Shown here piece after piece: positions 39,796 through 49,964 of a stretch of 64,000 bases of DNA. The DNA is from Diplonema japonicum. Lineage: Eukaryota; Euglenozoa; Diplonemea; Diplonemida; Diplonemidae. The translations under genes were made by a program, and so were the position numbers. Under the pieces are notes generated by a model. It was not told where the DNA came from. It ran no database searches and saw nothing but the letters and a program-made list of their open reading frames with translations. How positions within the stretch are numbered: the stretch's first letter is position 1; every line of letters starts with the position of its first letter. The DNA lies in assembly GCA_964019335.1 (NCBI GenBank), contig OZ025668.1, positions 124,001 to 188,000 of the forward strand, given 5' to 3'.

Positions 39796-39859
39796 GGGCT
39801 TTGATTGCAACACTAAGTGGCGTTAAGTGTGAAACGTTGTAGCTTTAAGCGTGCAACGA
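39796..39859 (+). repeat. Dispersed short repeat (TTGATTGCAACACTA family), long form
   Basis: Contains TTGATTGCAACACTAAGTGG then CGTTAAGTGTGAAACGTTGT and AGCTTTAAGCGTGCAACG. It is the full-length partner of the copy at 36347-36389. Confidence 0.75.
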
Positions 39860-40279
39860 AAAAAACTAGCAGCAAAGTCATTAAAAAAGACTTTCTTTTT
39901 TTTTTTACCGTAGGAAAAAAGTGAGAAATGTAACTGGCTGTTGTTTGTACGTGCTGAGTAGAAACCTGGATAAAGCTTAGAACCCATAAATACGATTGCC
40001 AACATTCCTCTTTTGTTTAGACAAGTCAAAGACAGTAACAGTAAAGATAGAACCCAACCATTTCTTCTAGGCTATAGGCTATAGGTGTTGGCAGGTGTTG
40101 GAGTGGAATAGAAAGGAGAAAAGATCCTTCGAAAAAAGAAAAAAAAAAACAGGGGTTCCTTCTTTCCCCCCCCCCCCCCCCCCCCCCTCGGTGCCGCGGA
40201 ATGCTTGCTCACCAATATTTGGGGCAAAAAAAAAAATGAAAAAAAAAGAAAATCACCCACTAAGGTACACACAACAAAT

Positions 40280-40329
<50 letters not shown>

Positions 40330-40551
40330 AACGTTTTCCTCAACAAGAGTGTACCCCACTTAAGTTTACTCCGCAAAAAAGTTTGGTGGCAGATGTACTC
40401 TCGTAGGTACTAGGAAGCAATTCTGTTATAAGGTGGGGAGGGGGGTTACACATTGGAGGAGAAATAAATATATAAAAAAAAAGAAGAAGAAACTACGGCG
40501 TTCGGATTAAAAAAAATAAGACACACAACATCTACTTAAGACCACGTCCTC

Positions 40552-40586
<35 letters not shown>

Positions 40587-41495
40587 AAATCGTCCAAATA
40601 AGTCATACACACTTGCAACGACCACAACCATCGCCAACGTCAAATAAATAAATTAAAAAACTCGATAAAATGTTTAAAAAAAAAAAAGAAAAAAAAAAGA
40701 AGCTAACTATCAACTGACAAGCAAAGATTATTTTAACGAAACGAGTTCTCCCGCAACTTTCCCCTCCCCCCTAAAGGACCACCTATGCTCGATATTTTGT
40801 ACCAAAAATCCTTTTTACATTCAAAATGTTTGCGAAAGAAATCAAGGGGATGACCACTAATGTTGACAACAACGCACGTGACATCAGCTTCGAGAAAAAG
40901 CTCACCTGGTCCTTCGGGGGTTTAAAAAAAAAAAGTTGACCAACTCAGTTAAACAAGGCTCATTTGGCTGCAAGTAGAGTAGCGTTCTTTTTTTTTTTTT
41001 TCTTTCTTTTTTTTTTTCCCCCTTTTTTTTAAATTTATTACACCATTTTTATTGTCAGTTTTCTCAACTGCTTCTCTTCCCAAGTGAGTGAAGAAAAAAT
41101 GACGAAGGTGATCATAGAAATATAAAACTTAGAAAAAAAAAGGGGGGGGATGTAGAGTGGTGCGTGTGTGGGTTTCCCTTACTGCACTTTCTTCTTTTTC
41201 TTCTCTTGACATTGTACCCCCCTTCTTGCATTAGGAGTCGGGCGTTACAGCCTCGGATATCAAAAATAACATCTTTAAGAAGTAGTTCACAGAAGGCAGA
41301 ACTGCATGCGCACTGGAATTTTATCACACTGCGCAGCTGTGGAGGGAAAAATAATTCTTTATGACTATATGTCTTTGTTGTTCGCCCTCTCTCCACCCGC
41401 TTTGTCAGTCTTCGGCGGCATTTTACTTTTTTGTTGTTCGCACGAGCAAAAAAGATTTTTAAAAAGCTGCGAAAGTTTTTTGCTCGGCACAAGTT

Positions 41496-41539
<44 letters not shown>

Positions 41540-41973
41540 ACCGGCCCCACCAGTTAAACGAAACCACGGAACAATTTTATATGTGACACACACACACACA
41601 CCCTCTTGTTTTTTTTTTTTTTTTTTTTTTTTCCTTCTCTTTACTTTGTTTACTTAACGATTACTGGCAGCGCACATGAGTAAAAAAACAAATGCATCGA
41701 ACCCTTAGACCCCAGCTTATTTTTCTGGGGAGGGGGGATTTTGAAAAAAAAAACTTCCATAGGGGGTCTGCAACACATAAGAAATGCCAACAAAAATGGG
41801 TTTCACTAGAAACTGGGAAAGAGGGGGTAAGAGTAGCACCATGAAATCTTATATTTAAAAAAAAATATATATATAAAAATTAAAAAAAAAAAAAAAAGCA
41901 AGAAATAGAAGAAGAAAGAATGAACTATGACATGGCTTGTTGGAAGAAAAAAAAAGGTAATTCTCTTTGACTT

Positions 41974-42012
<39 letters not shown>

Positions 42013-42481
42013 CATTTTTCTTTGCAGCACCATCAAGGCTCCTAGGATTCCTTCTTTTTCTCTCTCTCCCCTTCTTATTCACTGAGAAGCAGCAAAAAAA
42101 TAAAATAAAAAGAAGCTGGGAGCGAAAAGAACTGGCGTTTTGTTCACAAGTACCATGGGCAATTGACCTGAAATATAAGAGCCCAAGAGCCACGCCACTT
42201 TTCTTTAGACAAATAAGAGATGCATTTTAGGGGGGGAGGGGAAAAATATGAGTTGAAAAGGTGGCACCGAAGATGCTGAAGCTGACGGCTCTAATCTTTC
42301 CATCCCTTTTTCTTTTTTTCTTTTTTTTCGCGGGGGAAAAAAAAAAATAGCGAAAAAGATAACGTTAATCAGCTGGAGCAAGATCTAGCACATGAATAAG
42401 TATTGCGCCATTATTGCTGTTCTCAAAGGGAGGGGGGAGAAATCTAAAAAAAAAAAAAAATTCTTCACTCTTCTCCAAACC

Positions 42482-42712
42482 CTAGGGTCGGACCAAATCT
42501 GATTTCTTTGCTTCTGATGCAATCATTTTTTGGTCATGCGAAAGCGATAAATATTCCTTTTTTGCTTGGGGGTATCTTGTGACCAGCTGCCTAGCGCGAC
42601 TCTCGCGGTAAATATCGCACTTTAAGTGTGTTTCTTTCTTTTCTTCTTTTTTTTCTTCTTCTTTTTCTTTTTGTTTTTGCATAGAATTGGGGCAATTGAC
42701 TCCGAATAACAA
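42482..42712 (-). CDS. Possible small exon or gene
   Basis: A minus-strand frame of 76 codons ends ...KKSDLVRP. The last 50 residues (LKCDIYRESRARQLVTRYPQ and a Lys/Ser-rich helix) are protein-like, whereas the first part is a Glu/Lys homopolymer, perhaps an A-rich intron. An ATG at about 42679 would give 66 aa. No family recognised; it could be a relic. Confidence 0.3.
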   Translation of the reverse strand: MLFGVNCPNSMQKQKEKEEEKKEEKKETHLKCDIYRESRARQLVTRYPQAKKEYLSLSHDQKMIASEAKKSDLVRP

Positions 42713-42826
42713 GAAAAAAAAAACCTAACTTTTTTTTTTCTTTCTTTCTTTTCTTCTTCTTTTGCTTACATCGTCCCCTCCATTTTGCTTCACTTTTTTT
42801 TTTTTAATTTTGCACACACTGGGGGC

Positions 42827-42886
<60 letters not shown>

Positions 42887-43005
42887 AACTTCCATTTCAA
42901 CAAGAACAATAACAAATCCAAGTTACCATAATACGGGAAGAAAAAAAAAAAAAAAAAAAAGCACAATCAAGTACAAAGACATGAAAGGGAGTGGAGAGAA
43001 AAAAA

Positions 43006-43045
43006 TTCACTATGATAGGAACGAAGTGGTTAGCAAGGGCCCACC
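43006..43045 (+). repeat. Direct repeat, copy 1 of 2
   Basis: TTCACTATGATAGGAACGAA then GTGGTTAGCAAGGGCCCACC. It is near-identical to 43419-43458, with two substitutions. A shorter trace (TCACTATGAT) recurs near 44192. The two copies are 413 bp apart in the same orientation, each preceded by an A-run. Confidence 0.75.
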
Positions 43046-43418
43046 AAAAAAAAAAAACGGCTGTGTTTTCAGCAAATACATCCTCACTTTCTTCTTTCTT
43101 GTCAAATGTATGACTCGCAAATCGTCACCTTAGTGAGGGGGGGGGGGGGGGGGGAGAAGCACCCATCCCTGGTAAACCAGTTATAAACTGAAAGGAAAAC
43201 TTCAGATGAGCTTTTTTTTTTTTTCTTCGCTCTGTTCCTTTGGGTTCCCCTGCTCTTTCTTTTTTTTTTTTTCCTTACAATAAAAAAAAAAAACTCTCTC
43301 GCCTAGTTGGGGGAGAGCGGGGGGGGGGGGGGGGGGTCCGCAGGAATGTTTTGTTTTACGCGCCACAGGTGAGAGGGAATAAAATAAAATTCCTTATGAA
43401 TGGGAATTAAAAAAAAAT

Positions 43419-43458
43419 TTCACTATGATAGGAACGAAGTGGTTAGCAACGGCCCGCC
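43419..43458 (+). repeat. Direct repeat, copy 2 of 2
   Basis: TTCACTATGATAGGAACGAA then GTGGTTAGCAACGGCCCGCC. The unique GC-rich sequence continuing to about 43530 is absent from copy 1, so this copy may preserve more of the parent sequence. Confidence 0.75.
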
Positions 43459-44045
43459 GCGGTGGCATGCCTACCTTATGATGCTCCCCGGGTCGTTCCC
43501 TGCTACCCACCGTAGTGCCTGTCGTTTATATCTTCCTAAAAAAAAAAAAAAAAAAAAAACAAAAAAAAAAAACAATAAAGAGGGATTCCATCATTACCAT
43601 GCCGAGGGTTTTGCTACTTCTCTTTTCGCACAGCAGTTGAACAGTGAGAAAGAGGTGGAAAAAGAAAATAACAAAAGGAGCCAAGGGAGGGGTCAAGTCT
43701 TCAAGTCACTAATTTGTGAAACAAAAATGTAAATTGCGCCCAGATAGAGGTTTTTCATTTTTGGTATGAAATATGAAAAAAAAAAAAATTCTCATTCCTG
43801 TCTAAAATAAACACCTTAGAGGAGCGCTTAAGAGAAATTAACAGATGGGAGGGTGCCGACTTCAAGATCCAAAAAGAACTTTAGTCAGTAATCTCCTGGG
43901 GGTGAATTCTGTGCTTTCCTGAGACAGCTCTTCTTTTTCTTTCAGTGTCGGGTGCTACCCCGACTTTAAGATGTGGACACTTCCCCAAGAAAAGGGAATA
44001 CAAGAAGGAAAAACAGAAGAAATTGGACCAATAAAAAAAAAAGAT

Positions 44046-44076
44046 AAAGTAAATAAATAAATAAATAAATAAATTT
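44046..44076 (+). repeat. (AAAT)n microsatellite
   Basis: About seven tandem AAAT units, uninterrupted, in spacer DNA between A- and T-runs. No gene is nearby. Confidence 0.85.
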
Positions 44077-44621
44077 AAGTAAGCAATATTTCTTTTTTTT
44101 TTTTTCTTCACTCTGTTTTCTTTTTTTTTCCCTTCTTTTTTTTTCTTTCTTTTTTCCTTTTTTTTTGCATTTTGAAAATCAAAAAAAAAAATCACTATGA
44201 TGGGAGGGGGGATGTGTGCATGCTTGCAATTGTTTTTACGCTTTTTTTTGGGGGGGTTTTTTTTTAGCAAAGTAAAAAAAAAAGATTTTCATTGTGTATT
44301 TTGCTTGTAAAATGGAAGGGAAAAAAAAGGGAGAAAAAGAAAAATCGCACTGCCATGAGGCCACAGAGAGGGGGGGGGAGAAAAAATAAGTGCAATGATA
44401 ACGTTCTTCTCAAGAAACCCTTTCAAAAAAAAAAAACATAACAGAGGAAAAAAAAAGATTACCTAGGCATGTGTGCCGCCAGGAATATGGAATAGGGAAC
44501 TTTAATATTGTCGCACGTCTGGGTCTGGGAGGGGAGAGTACGCGGTTTTTCTTTTTCTTTTTTTTTTTTTTTCTGCTTCTTATTTTTATCCTCTCAATAG
44601 GCCTGCAAAAGAACCTATACG

Positions 44622-44660
<39 letters not shown>

Positions 44661-45016
44661 AAGTGGGCAAAAAAAAAATCACAACACAAAAAAAAAGAGA
44701 AAAAGAAATTACGAGATCACTCTCCGATCCCCTTAAATCTTGTGTGATAACACCCCTCTTAATCTTCCCTCGTCATTTCTTTCTTTCTTCTTTTTTTTTT
44801 TGCTGTTGCCTGGGGGAAGCTGGGGGGGAGTAAAAAAAAAAGGGGGGGGTAAAAAAATATAAAAATATTAATAAAAAAAACTAAACTGTTGTTTCTCTTT
44901 TTTTTTTTTTTGGACAAACTGAACCAAACTAAACAGAGATAAAAAAAATAAAAAAAAAAAAAATCTTTTTTTTTTTTTTTGCTTCTTTCTTTTTTTTTTT
45001 TTGAGTGTAGTTACTA

Positions 45017-47860
45017 CTACATAAGAGTAAGGAGAGGAGAACCGCTAGCCAAGCTGCCATCATCTTCAGGGAGGCAGACCTCGTACACTGGGATGGGCTT
45101 GTCACCAATATCATCCAACTCATCGATTCTGTTCAACTGGTAGGTGCTATATTTCTTCGCTGTGCCAATAAGATCAACGTACAAACCTTTGACCTTATGC
45201 TCTACGGTTGCTCTGGCTAGCCTATCTGCCACATCCACACACTCACCCATTACGTTTACAAACCTCTTAGATGTTGTACCGATGTTCCCAGTAAGGGCTT
45301 GACCAGAACAGAGACCTACTTGTGTGCCTTTGATCGCCGAAGACATGGACTGTCTTTGCACCAACATTAAGAACTGCAAGCTATTCTCAACGTGTGCAGG
45401 GCATTTCTTTGTTGTATTCCACGCAAGATGAACAGAGGAGCCTGCCACTGTCAGCACCGTCCCTTGCGTCCTCTCCATGTGTGTGAAAAGCATTGTCATC
45501 ACCTCCGAGACCGGCACGTGCGGCTCAGAATGCTTCACCAACCTCGCGGAAAACACAACATCAACATGCCCAACCGTCACCGAGTCCTTCACGACCAGTT
45601 GCTCACCCCTTATCTCTTTATTGATACGCACGGACACCGACATGTCGCTCATTTGCGAGCCTACAGAGCTGCCCCCCTTTGCCTTCCTCAGATCCCCCAT
45701 CATTGCCTCTGTTCTCTTTATAAGCAACTGCGGTACGAGAAGCACCACATCTGCCTTTTCGGTGATCCCGTTCAGAACCCGTTCCCCCATGTTCAGCACT
45801 GCGGGGTTTGCAAGGCAGTCCAGCATCCTCGATGAGGGTGTCGGGAGTGTTGAGGAGTACGGTGTGCTGTACACAGCAGAGGCTTGGCGTGTCGATAGCA
45901 TGTTCTGGTCCACGAGAATGTCGATCATGTCCTGTGTGGTGGCGATGGCTCCTGCAAGGCACACGGACTCCAGGCGTGCTGCCTTGTTGACCGTTGTCCC
46001 GAAGTAGTCGCACCGTCCTGTCAGGTCGTTGATCTGGACATCTACATCGCCGAACTGAACACCGATCCTCACACGGATTCCGTTCATCCCATCCTCCTTG
46101 CTGCACCATGGGAGGGCTAGCAGTGCTGCTGGCCATGTGGCCTTGTATAGTTCTTCTTGTACCTGCAGCGCGAACCTGAAGGCGTCTACTGGTGTCTCAA
46201 AAGCCACCATGAACGCGTCACCGATGGTCTTCACTTCGTAGCCGCCGAACCGCCCCAAGCACTTCCTGATGACGTCATTGTGGATCCTCAGCCCCTTCTT
46301 CATGCCGTCGGGGCAGGCTTCCCACGTGGCTGTTGACGACTTGATGTCTGTGAACACAATGGCAGCGGCGTCGTTCTCCCGTCCAGGTGGCTGTGCCATC
46401 TCAGTGTTGAGCTCGCGAGACTCGGACGTCGAAAGGCTTGTATAGAGTGCCTCAGGGATGTACGGGCGGTAGGTTTTAAGAATGTGCAGGATTTTGATGA
46501 AGGAGGCCTGCACCATTGTCGGGTGCTCGATCTCCAGAAGGTAGTCCAGCTCGTCGAGCTCCATGCGCGCCACCTGCTCTGCCAGGTCACCCGTGATGCG
46601 TGTCGTGTTGTACATCTTGCGCAGCATACGCGTCTGCTCTGTCGCCTTCCACATGATAGCAGACCCGATCAGGATGAACAGCACCACACCACCCACAGGG
46701 CCCAGGATCAGCGGGAGGAGGTCTTCGCTGGTGGGGTCAAGTGTCTCACATGAGATTCCCGATGAGCTGGCGCAGATACAGTTCCCAAGCACACACTCTC
46801 CTCTTTCGCTGCAGTTGCCCGGGCATTCGAACCTCGAAAAGACGTAAAGGTCTTCGTTCATGTAAGTCCCGTTGTTGTCCATTGTACCGCCGACGATGAT
46901 GAGCAGGCCCCGGTAGGCCATCACTTCCATCTCGGAGACGTTGGGGATCCACATCTCACCCGGGCTGTCGGTGCGGTTCACCCGCACCCACTTCTGCGGG
47001 GAGCTGATGTTGAGCAAGGCAATGCCGTTGTTGTGGGACTGCTCGCCCTTCCCACCCACATCGCCGATTAGCAAGATAATATTGTCGCCGAGGTAGGCAG
47101 CGTGGTGTTCCTCACCAGCGATGTCGGTGCTTATGATCTCCCAGCGGTCACCCGGCTCAGCGGTGTCGATGGAAAGGGTGTTTGGCTGTGCTGTGTCGCC
47201 ATAAGTGGTGGTCCCACCGATGACATACGCGGTGCTGCCTACACCAGCACCACCAGGGTCCTCAACAGAAAGGAGGGGCTCAACACGTCTGTCCCACACA
47301 TCGGTGTTCTTGTCGTAAATGTACCAATTCACGTTGAGGCGGATAGAGCTCCCGACCACTACGATGTAGTCTGTAGTTTCAATGGGAACGAAATCTGCGG
47401 AGATTTCATCGTCGCCAGGTGCAAGAGGATCATCACCCTTAGAAGCCATCTTAGTCCAAGTGGAGTTTGTGACATTGAATATCCATGACTGGTCAGCCTT
47501 GCCTCCTAGGAGGTAGATGGTGTTGCGCTGCTCGTCGCAGATCAGGTGGTGTTCTGACCGTACGCCTGGCTTCACTGCAGTGTTTAGTTGGATGGTGGCC
47601 CATCTCATTGTCTCTAAACTTAGCGCATGGAAGGAATCGTTCTGATCGCCTGAGATGAGATCTTCACCACCGTGTACGTACATTGTCTCCTTGAAGATAC
47701 ACGCAGCAGACCCCTTCAACGAGGGAACGTTCAAATTGTTTGGATCTGAATACAGACCTTTTATAACACCCCATTGCACCCCAGGGCGTACCGCGTCTTC
47801 TATGGGTCCCCCCCATACCGTGCATGCTAGCGCCAGTAGTGTATAAACACAGTTTTTCAT
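45017..47860 (-). CDS. Receptor-type nucleotide cyclase with Kelch-propeller ectodomain
   Basis: Single exon, 947 aa. A signal peptide (1-17) precedes six Kelch-like blades (about 45-345; V-H-G-G, Y-L-L-G-G, V-I-G-G, I-I-V-G-G motifs with following W) with several N-glycosylation sites. Next are an EGF-like module (about 346-372, CPGNCSERGECVLGNCIC) and a membrane helix (about 381-404). Inside, Y-R-P-Y-I-P-E-A-L leads into a class III cyclase (about 497-690) with metal Asp in V-F-T-D-I-K-S-S (505) and T-I-G-D-A-F (548), Lys 545, and D-Y-F-G...N-K-A-A-R. Residues about 755-925 are a second, metal-Asp-lacking cyclase-like domain. The enzyme likely makes cAMP at the cell surface in response to a ligand. 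The intracellular half is homologous to the 17-kb cyclase. Confidence 0.92.
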   Translation of the reverse strand: MKNCVYTLLALACTVWGGPIEDAVRPGVQWGVIKGLYSDPNNLNVPSLKGSAACIFKETMYVHGGEDLISGDQNDSFHALSLETMRWATIQLNTAVKPGVRSEHHLICDEQRNTIYLLGGKADQSWIFNVTNSTWTKMASKGDDPLAPGDDEISADFVPIETTDYIVVVGSSIRLNVNWYIYDKNTDVWDRRVEPLLSVEDPGGAGVGSTAYVIGGTTTYGDTAQPNTLSIDTAEPGDRWEIISTDIAGEEHHAAYLGDNIILLIGDVGGKGEQSHNNGIALLNISSPQKWVRVNRTDSPGEMWIPNVSEMEVMAYRGLLIIVGGTMDNNGTYMNEDLYVFSRFECPGNCSERGECVLGNCICASSSGISCETLDPTSEDLLPLILGPVGGVVLFILIGSAIMWKATEQTRMLRKMYNTTRITGDLAEQVARMELDELDYLLEIEHPTMVQASFIKILHILKTYRPYIPEALYTSLSTSESRELNTEMAQPPGRENDAAAIVFTDIKSSTATWEACPDGMKKGLRIHNDVIRKCLGRFGGYEVKTIGDAFMVAFETPVDAFRFALQVQEELYKATWPAALLALPWCSKEDGMNGIRVRIGVQFGDVDVQINDLTGRCDYFGTTVNKAARLESVCLAGAIATTQDMIDILVDQNMLSTRQASAVYSTPYSSTLPTPSSRMLDCLANPAVLNMGERVLNGITEKADVVLLVPQLLIKRTEAMMGDLRKAKGGSSVGSQMSDMSVSVRINKEIRGEQLVVKDSVTVGHVDVVFSARLVKHSEPHVPVSEVMTMLFTHMERTQGTVLTVAGSSVHLAWNTTKKCPAHVENSLQFLMLVQRQSMSSAIKGTQVGLCSGQALTGNIGTTSKRFVNVMGECVDVADRLARATVEHKVKGLYVDLIGTAKKYSTYQLNRIDELDDIGDKPIPVYEVCLPEDDGSLASGSPLLTLM

Positions 47861-47880
47861 TTTTTTTTTTTCTTCTCCAC

Positions 47881-47911
<31 letters not shown>

Positions 47912-49141
47912 CTTTTTTTTTTTTCCCTTTTCCCCCGGTGAAGTTTCAGGGAAACAAAAAAAAATCCTAAAAAAAAAAAAAGAAGATCGGAAAATTCTTT
48001 TTTTTTTTTTCCCTTCCCTCTGGGTGGGGGGGTAAGAAGATGTAAAAGAAAAAAAAAATAAATAATAAAAACAAAAAATGAAAGGAAAAAAAAAAGAAAA
48101 AAAAAGGAAAACGAAAAAGTAAAAAAATTAAAATGAAAAAGGTAGGGGGGGGGGGGGGATGAAATAAGGGGGAAAAAAAAAGAATAAATGGTTGGGAAGG
48201 GGTAGGAATGTGCTTTTGCGGTCCCCATGAAGTTCCCCCCTTTTTTTTTAAAGCTCTCTTCTCTCCTCTGCTACTTCCCACCGCTGTTACCGAAGCCTTT
48301 ATCGTCGTAGGCAGCCACCTATGGCCATTTCTTCTGCTTCACTAATCTCTCTTCCATTCACACCCAGTAAGTCTTTTTTGTTTCAAATAACAGCTATTCG
48401 GGGGGGACCTTCGTCACCAGGGACTGAAAAAAAAAATTGCAAGGAACTGAGGCCTCAAAGCCTACCTTCTCGAAAAGCAGAAGAAAAATCTAAAAGCCTG
48501 GGGGGTGGGGGGGGGGGAAGAAAAAAAAAGGGTAGGAAAATGGGCTACGTGTTTTGGGGGGGAAAAAAAAATAAAAATTAAAAAAGAAGGGGGGGGAGAG
48601 AATGATAATAAAAAATAAACCAATAAAAAGAGAGGGAAAAAAAAATGGGTAGAATAAAAAAAAAATGAAACTATGGTTGGGAGAGGGGGAAAAAATATAA
48701 AATAAAATCGTCGTGTTAAGAGTGCCTAAGGAAAAAAAGCAGGGGGCTTTCGTTCAGAATATTTCTTTTTCTTCTGTTTTGCTTTCTTTTGTTTTTCTTT
48801 CCTTTTTTCTTTTCCCTCCCCTATCCTGAGAAGAGAGGCTCATGTAAGGCAACAAGTAAAAAAAAAAGGGAGGGAAAGAAAACCCAAGAGAAACAAAGAA
48901 AATACAGGAGAAAAAAAAAAAGCATATATGACAAAACATGGTGTAGCTGAAGCCTTTTCCCTTAACTCTTCTTTTTGCATCAGTGCGAGCAAGCAAGGGT
49001 GTGTGAGGCGCTGGGGGGAGCTGATCAAGAAAAAAAGAAAATGAAAAGAAAAATCGGGAATGGGAAGAAACAAAAAAAAATAAAAGAAATGATAAGGGGG
49101 AAAAAAAAGCAAAAAAAAAGAAGAAGAAAAAAAGAGAGAAA

Positions 49142-49175
<34 letters not shown>

Positions 49176-49964
49176 ACATTTAAGGGTACCTGCGGTATGT
49201 GGCAGGACGCCTAGAAAAAAAAAAAAAAAAACGACGTTGCCCTCAGTATCAACGTTAGTATCAAACCTTTTTCTCTCAAAAAAAAAAATCAACACCTACG
49301 CATAAAGAAGCAATGCCAATAGTGTTCGTCTTCCCCTCTCCCCTTTTTCTCCTTCGCTATTTTATTCATTCTGTTAAGTAATCAAAAAAGAAAAAAAAAT
49401 GACTTAAAAAATTAATGCTAACGTCAAAGAGTGGGGACCTTCCCCCCCCCCCCCCCCCCCCTATCTCTCTTCTTTCACCTTTCCTTTCTCTTGTCAGCAA
49501 CAAGCAAGAGGTGGGCACGAGGGTGGTAGGAAGCCAGCAGGAGGAAAACACGAAGACGGGGCGAAGGAAAATTTTCAAAAAAAAAAAAAAGAATTCACAA
49601 AAAAAAAAAACTTTTTTTTTGTCACCGTAACTTTCCCAGGGGGGCGGGGCTACGGGGGGTCGCCTGACATATCTTTCCTTCAGGGGAACCCTTTCGTTTT
49701 ACATCCCAAATTTCCTCAAAGTGGCACACTAGAAGTCAAAAGCACCATCTAAAAATTAGGGGAAACATCATGCTACATACGGAGTAGCCCCCAAAAAGGA
49801 AAATAGACTAACCGACAAAGGCTTTGTCTAACCTTCGTACACCCAATGAGCTAGGTGCCATGCCAAACCACGGTGTGCTACAATAAGAAGTTCAGGACGT
49901 AATCAATGTGGGCTTGTGCATGGGGTGGGGAACAGAAAAAAGGGGGAAATAAAAAGAAATCTTC
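47861..49964. other. Intergenic spacer, 2.1 kb
   Basis: No gene is supported. Homopolymer runs dominate 47870-48250 and 48480-49230, with a C-run at about 49441-49460. 48250-48480 is less repetitive but has no convincing frame. 49620-49890 is balanced in base composition and probably the 3' UTR of the low-complexity protein gene. One hairpin repeat (copy D) lies at 49175-49212. Confidence 0.6.
49175..49212 (+). repeat. Dispersed hairpin repeat, copy D
   Basis: GACATTTAAGGGTACCTGCG then GTATGTGGCAGGACGCCT, nearly identical to copy B over 36 positions. It is preceded by about 30 A and followed by an A-run. Confidence 0.75.

Larger units (their letters stand above)
35248..45016. other. Gene-poor spacer of 9.8 kb
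   Basis: Mostly A-, T- and G-homopolymers, including A-runs of 45 (40284-40328) and 55 (42831-42885) and a C-run at about 40168-40187. It contains a 1.06-kb inverted-repeat element, a hairpin repeat copy, two pairs of other short repeats, (GT)n near 38650 and (AAAT)n near 44050. Two short stretches look coding on the minus strand (39024-39390 and 42482-42700). A 51-aa plus-strand frame starting near 40827 (MFAKEIKGMTTNVD...) is also gene-like but unconfirmed. Otherwise I see nothing. No tRNA or rRNA was recognised. Confidence 0.6.

Noticed and set aside
40827-40981. 51-aa plus-strand ORF starting MFAKEIKGMT
   Set aside because: Looks protein-like over 30 residues but is short, includes an A-run, and has no motif or support from neighbours.
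2640-49212. Calling the hairpin repeats spliced-leader RNA genes
   Set aside because: The two subtypes differ in the would-be leader, no Sm-binding site is clear downstream, and they are not tandemly arrayed; kept only as a hypothesis.
47857-49295. Several minus-strand ORFs rich in Phe and Leu
   Set aside because: They are translations of long T- and A-runs.
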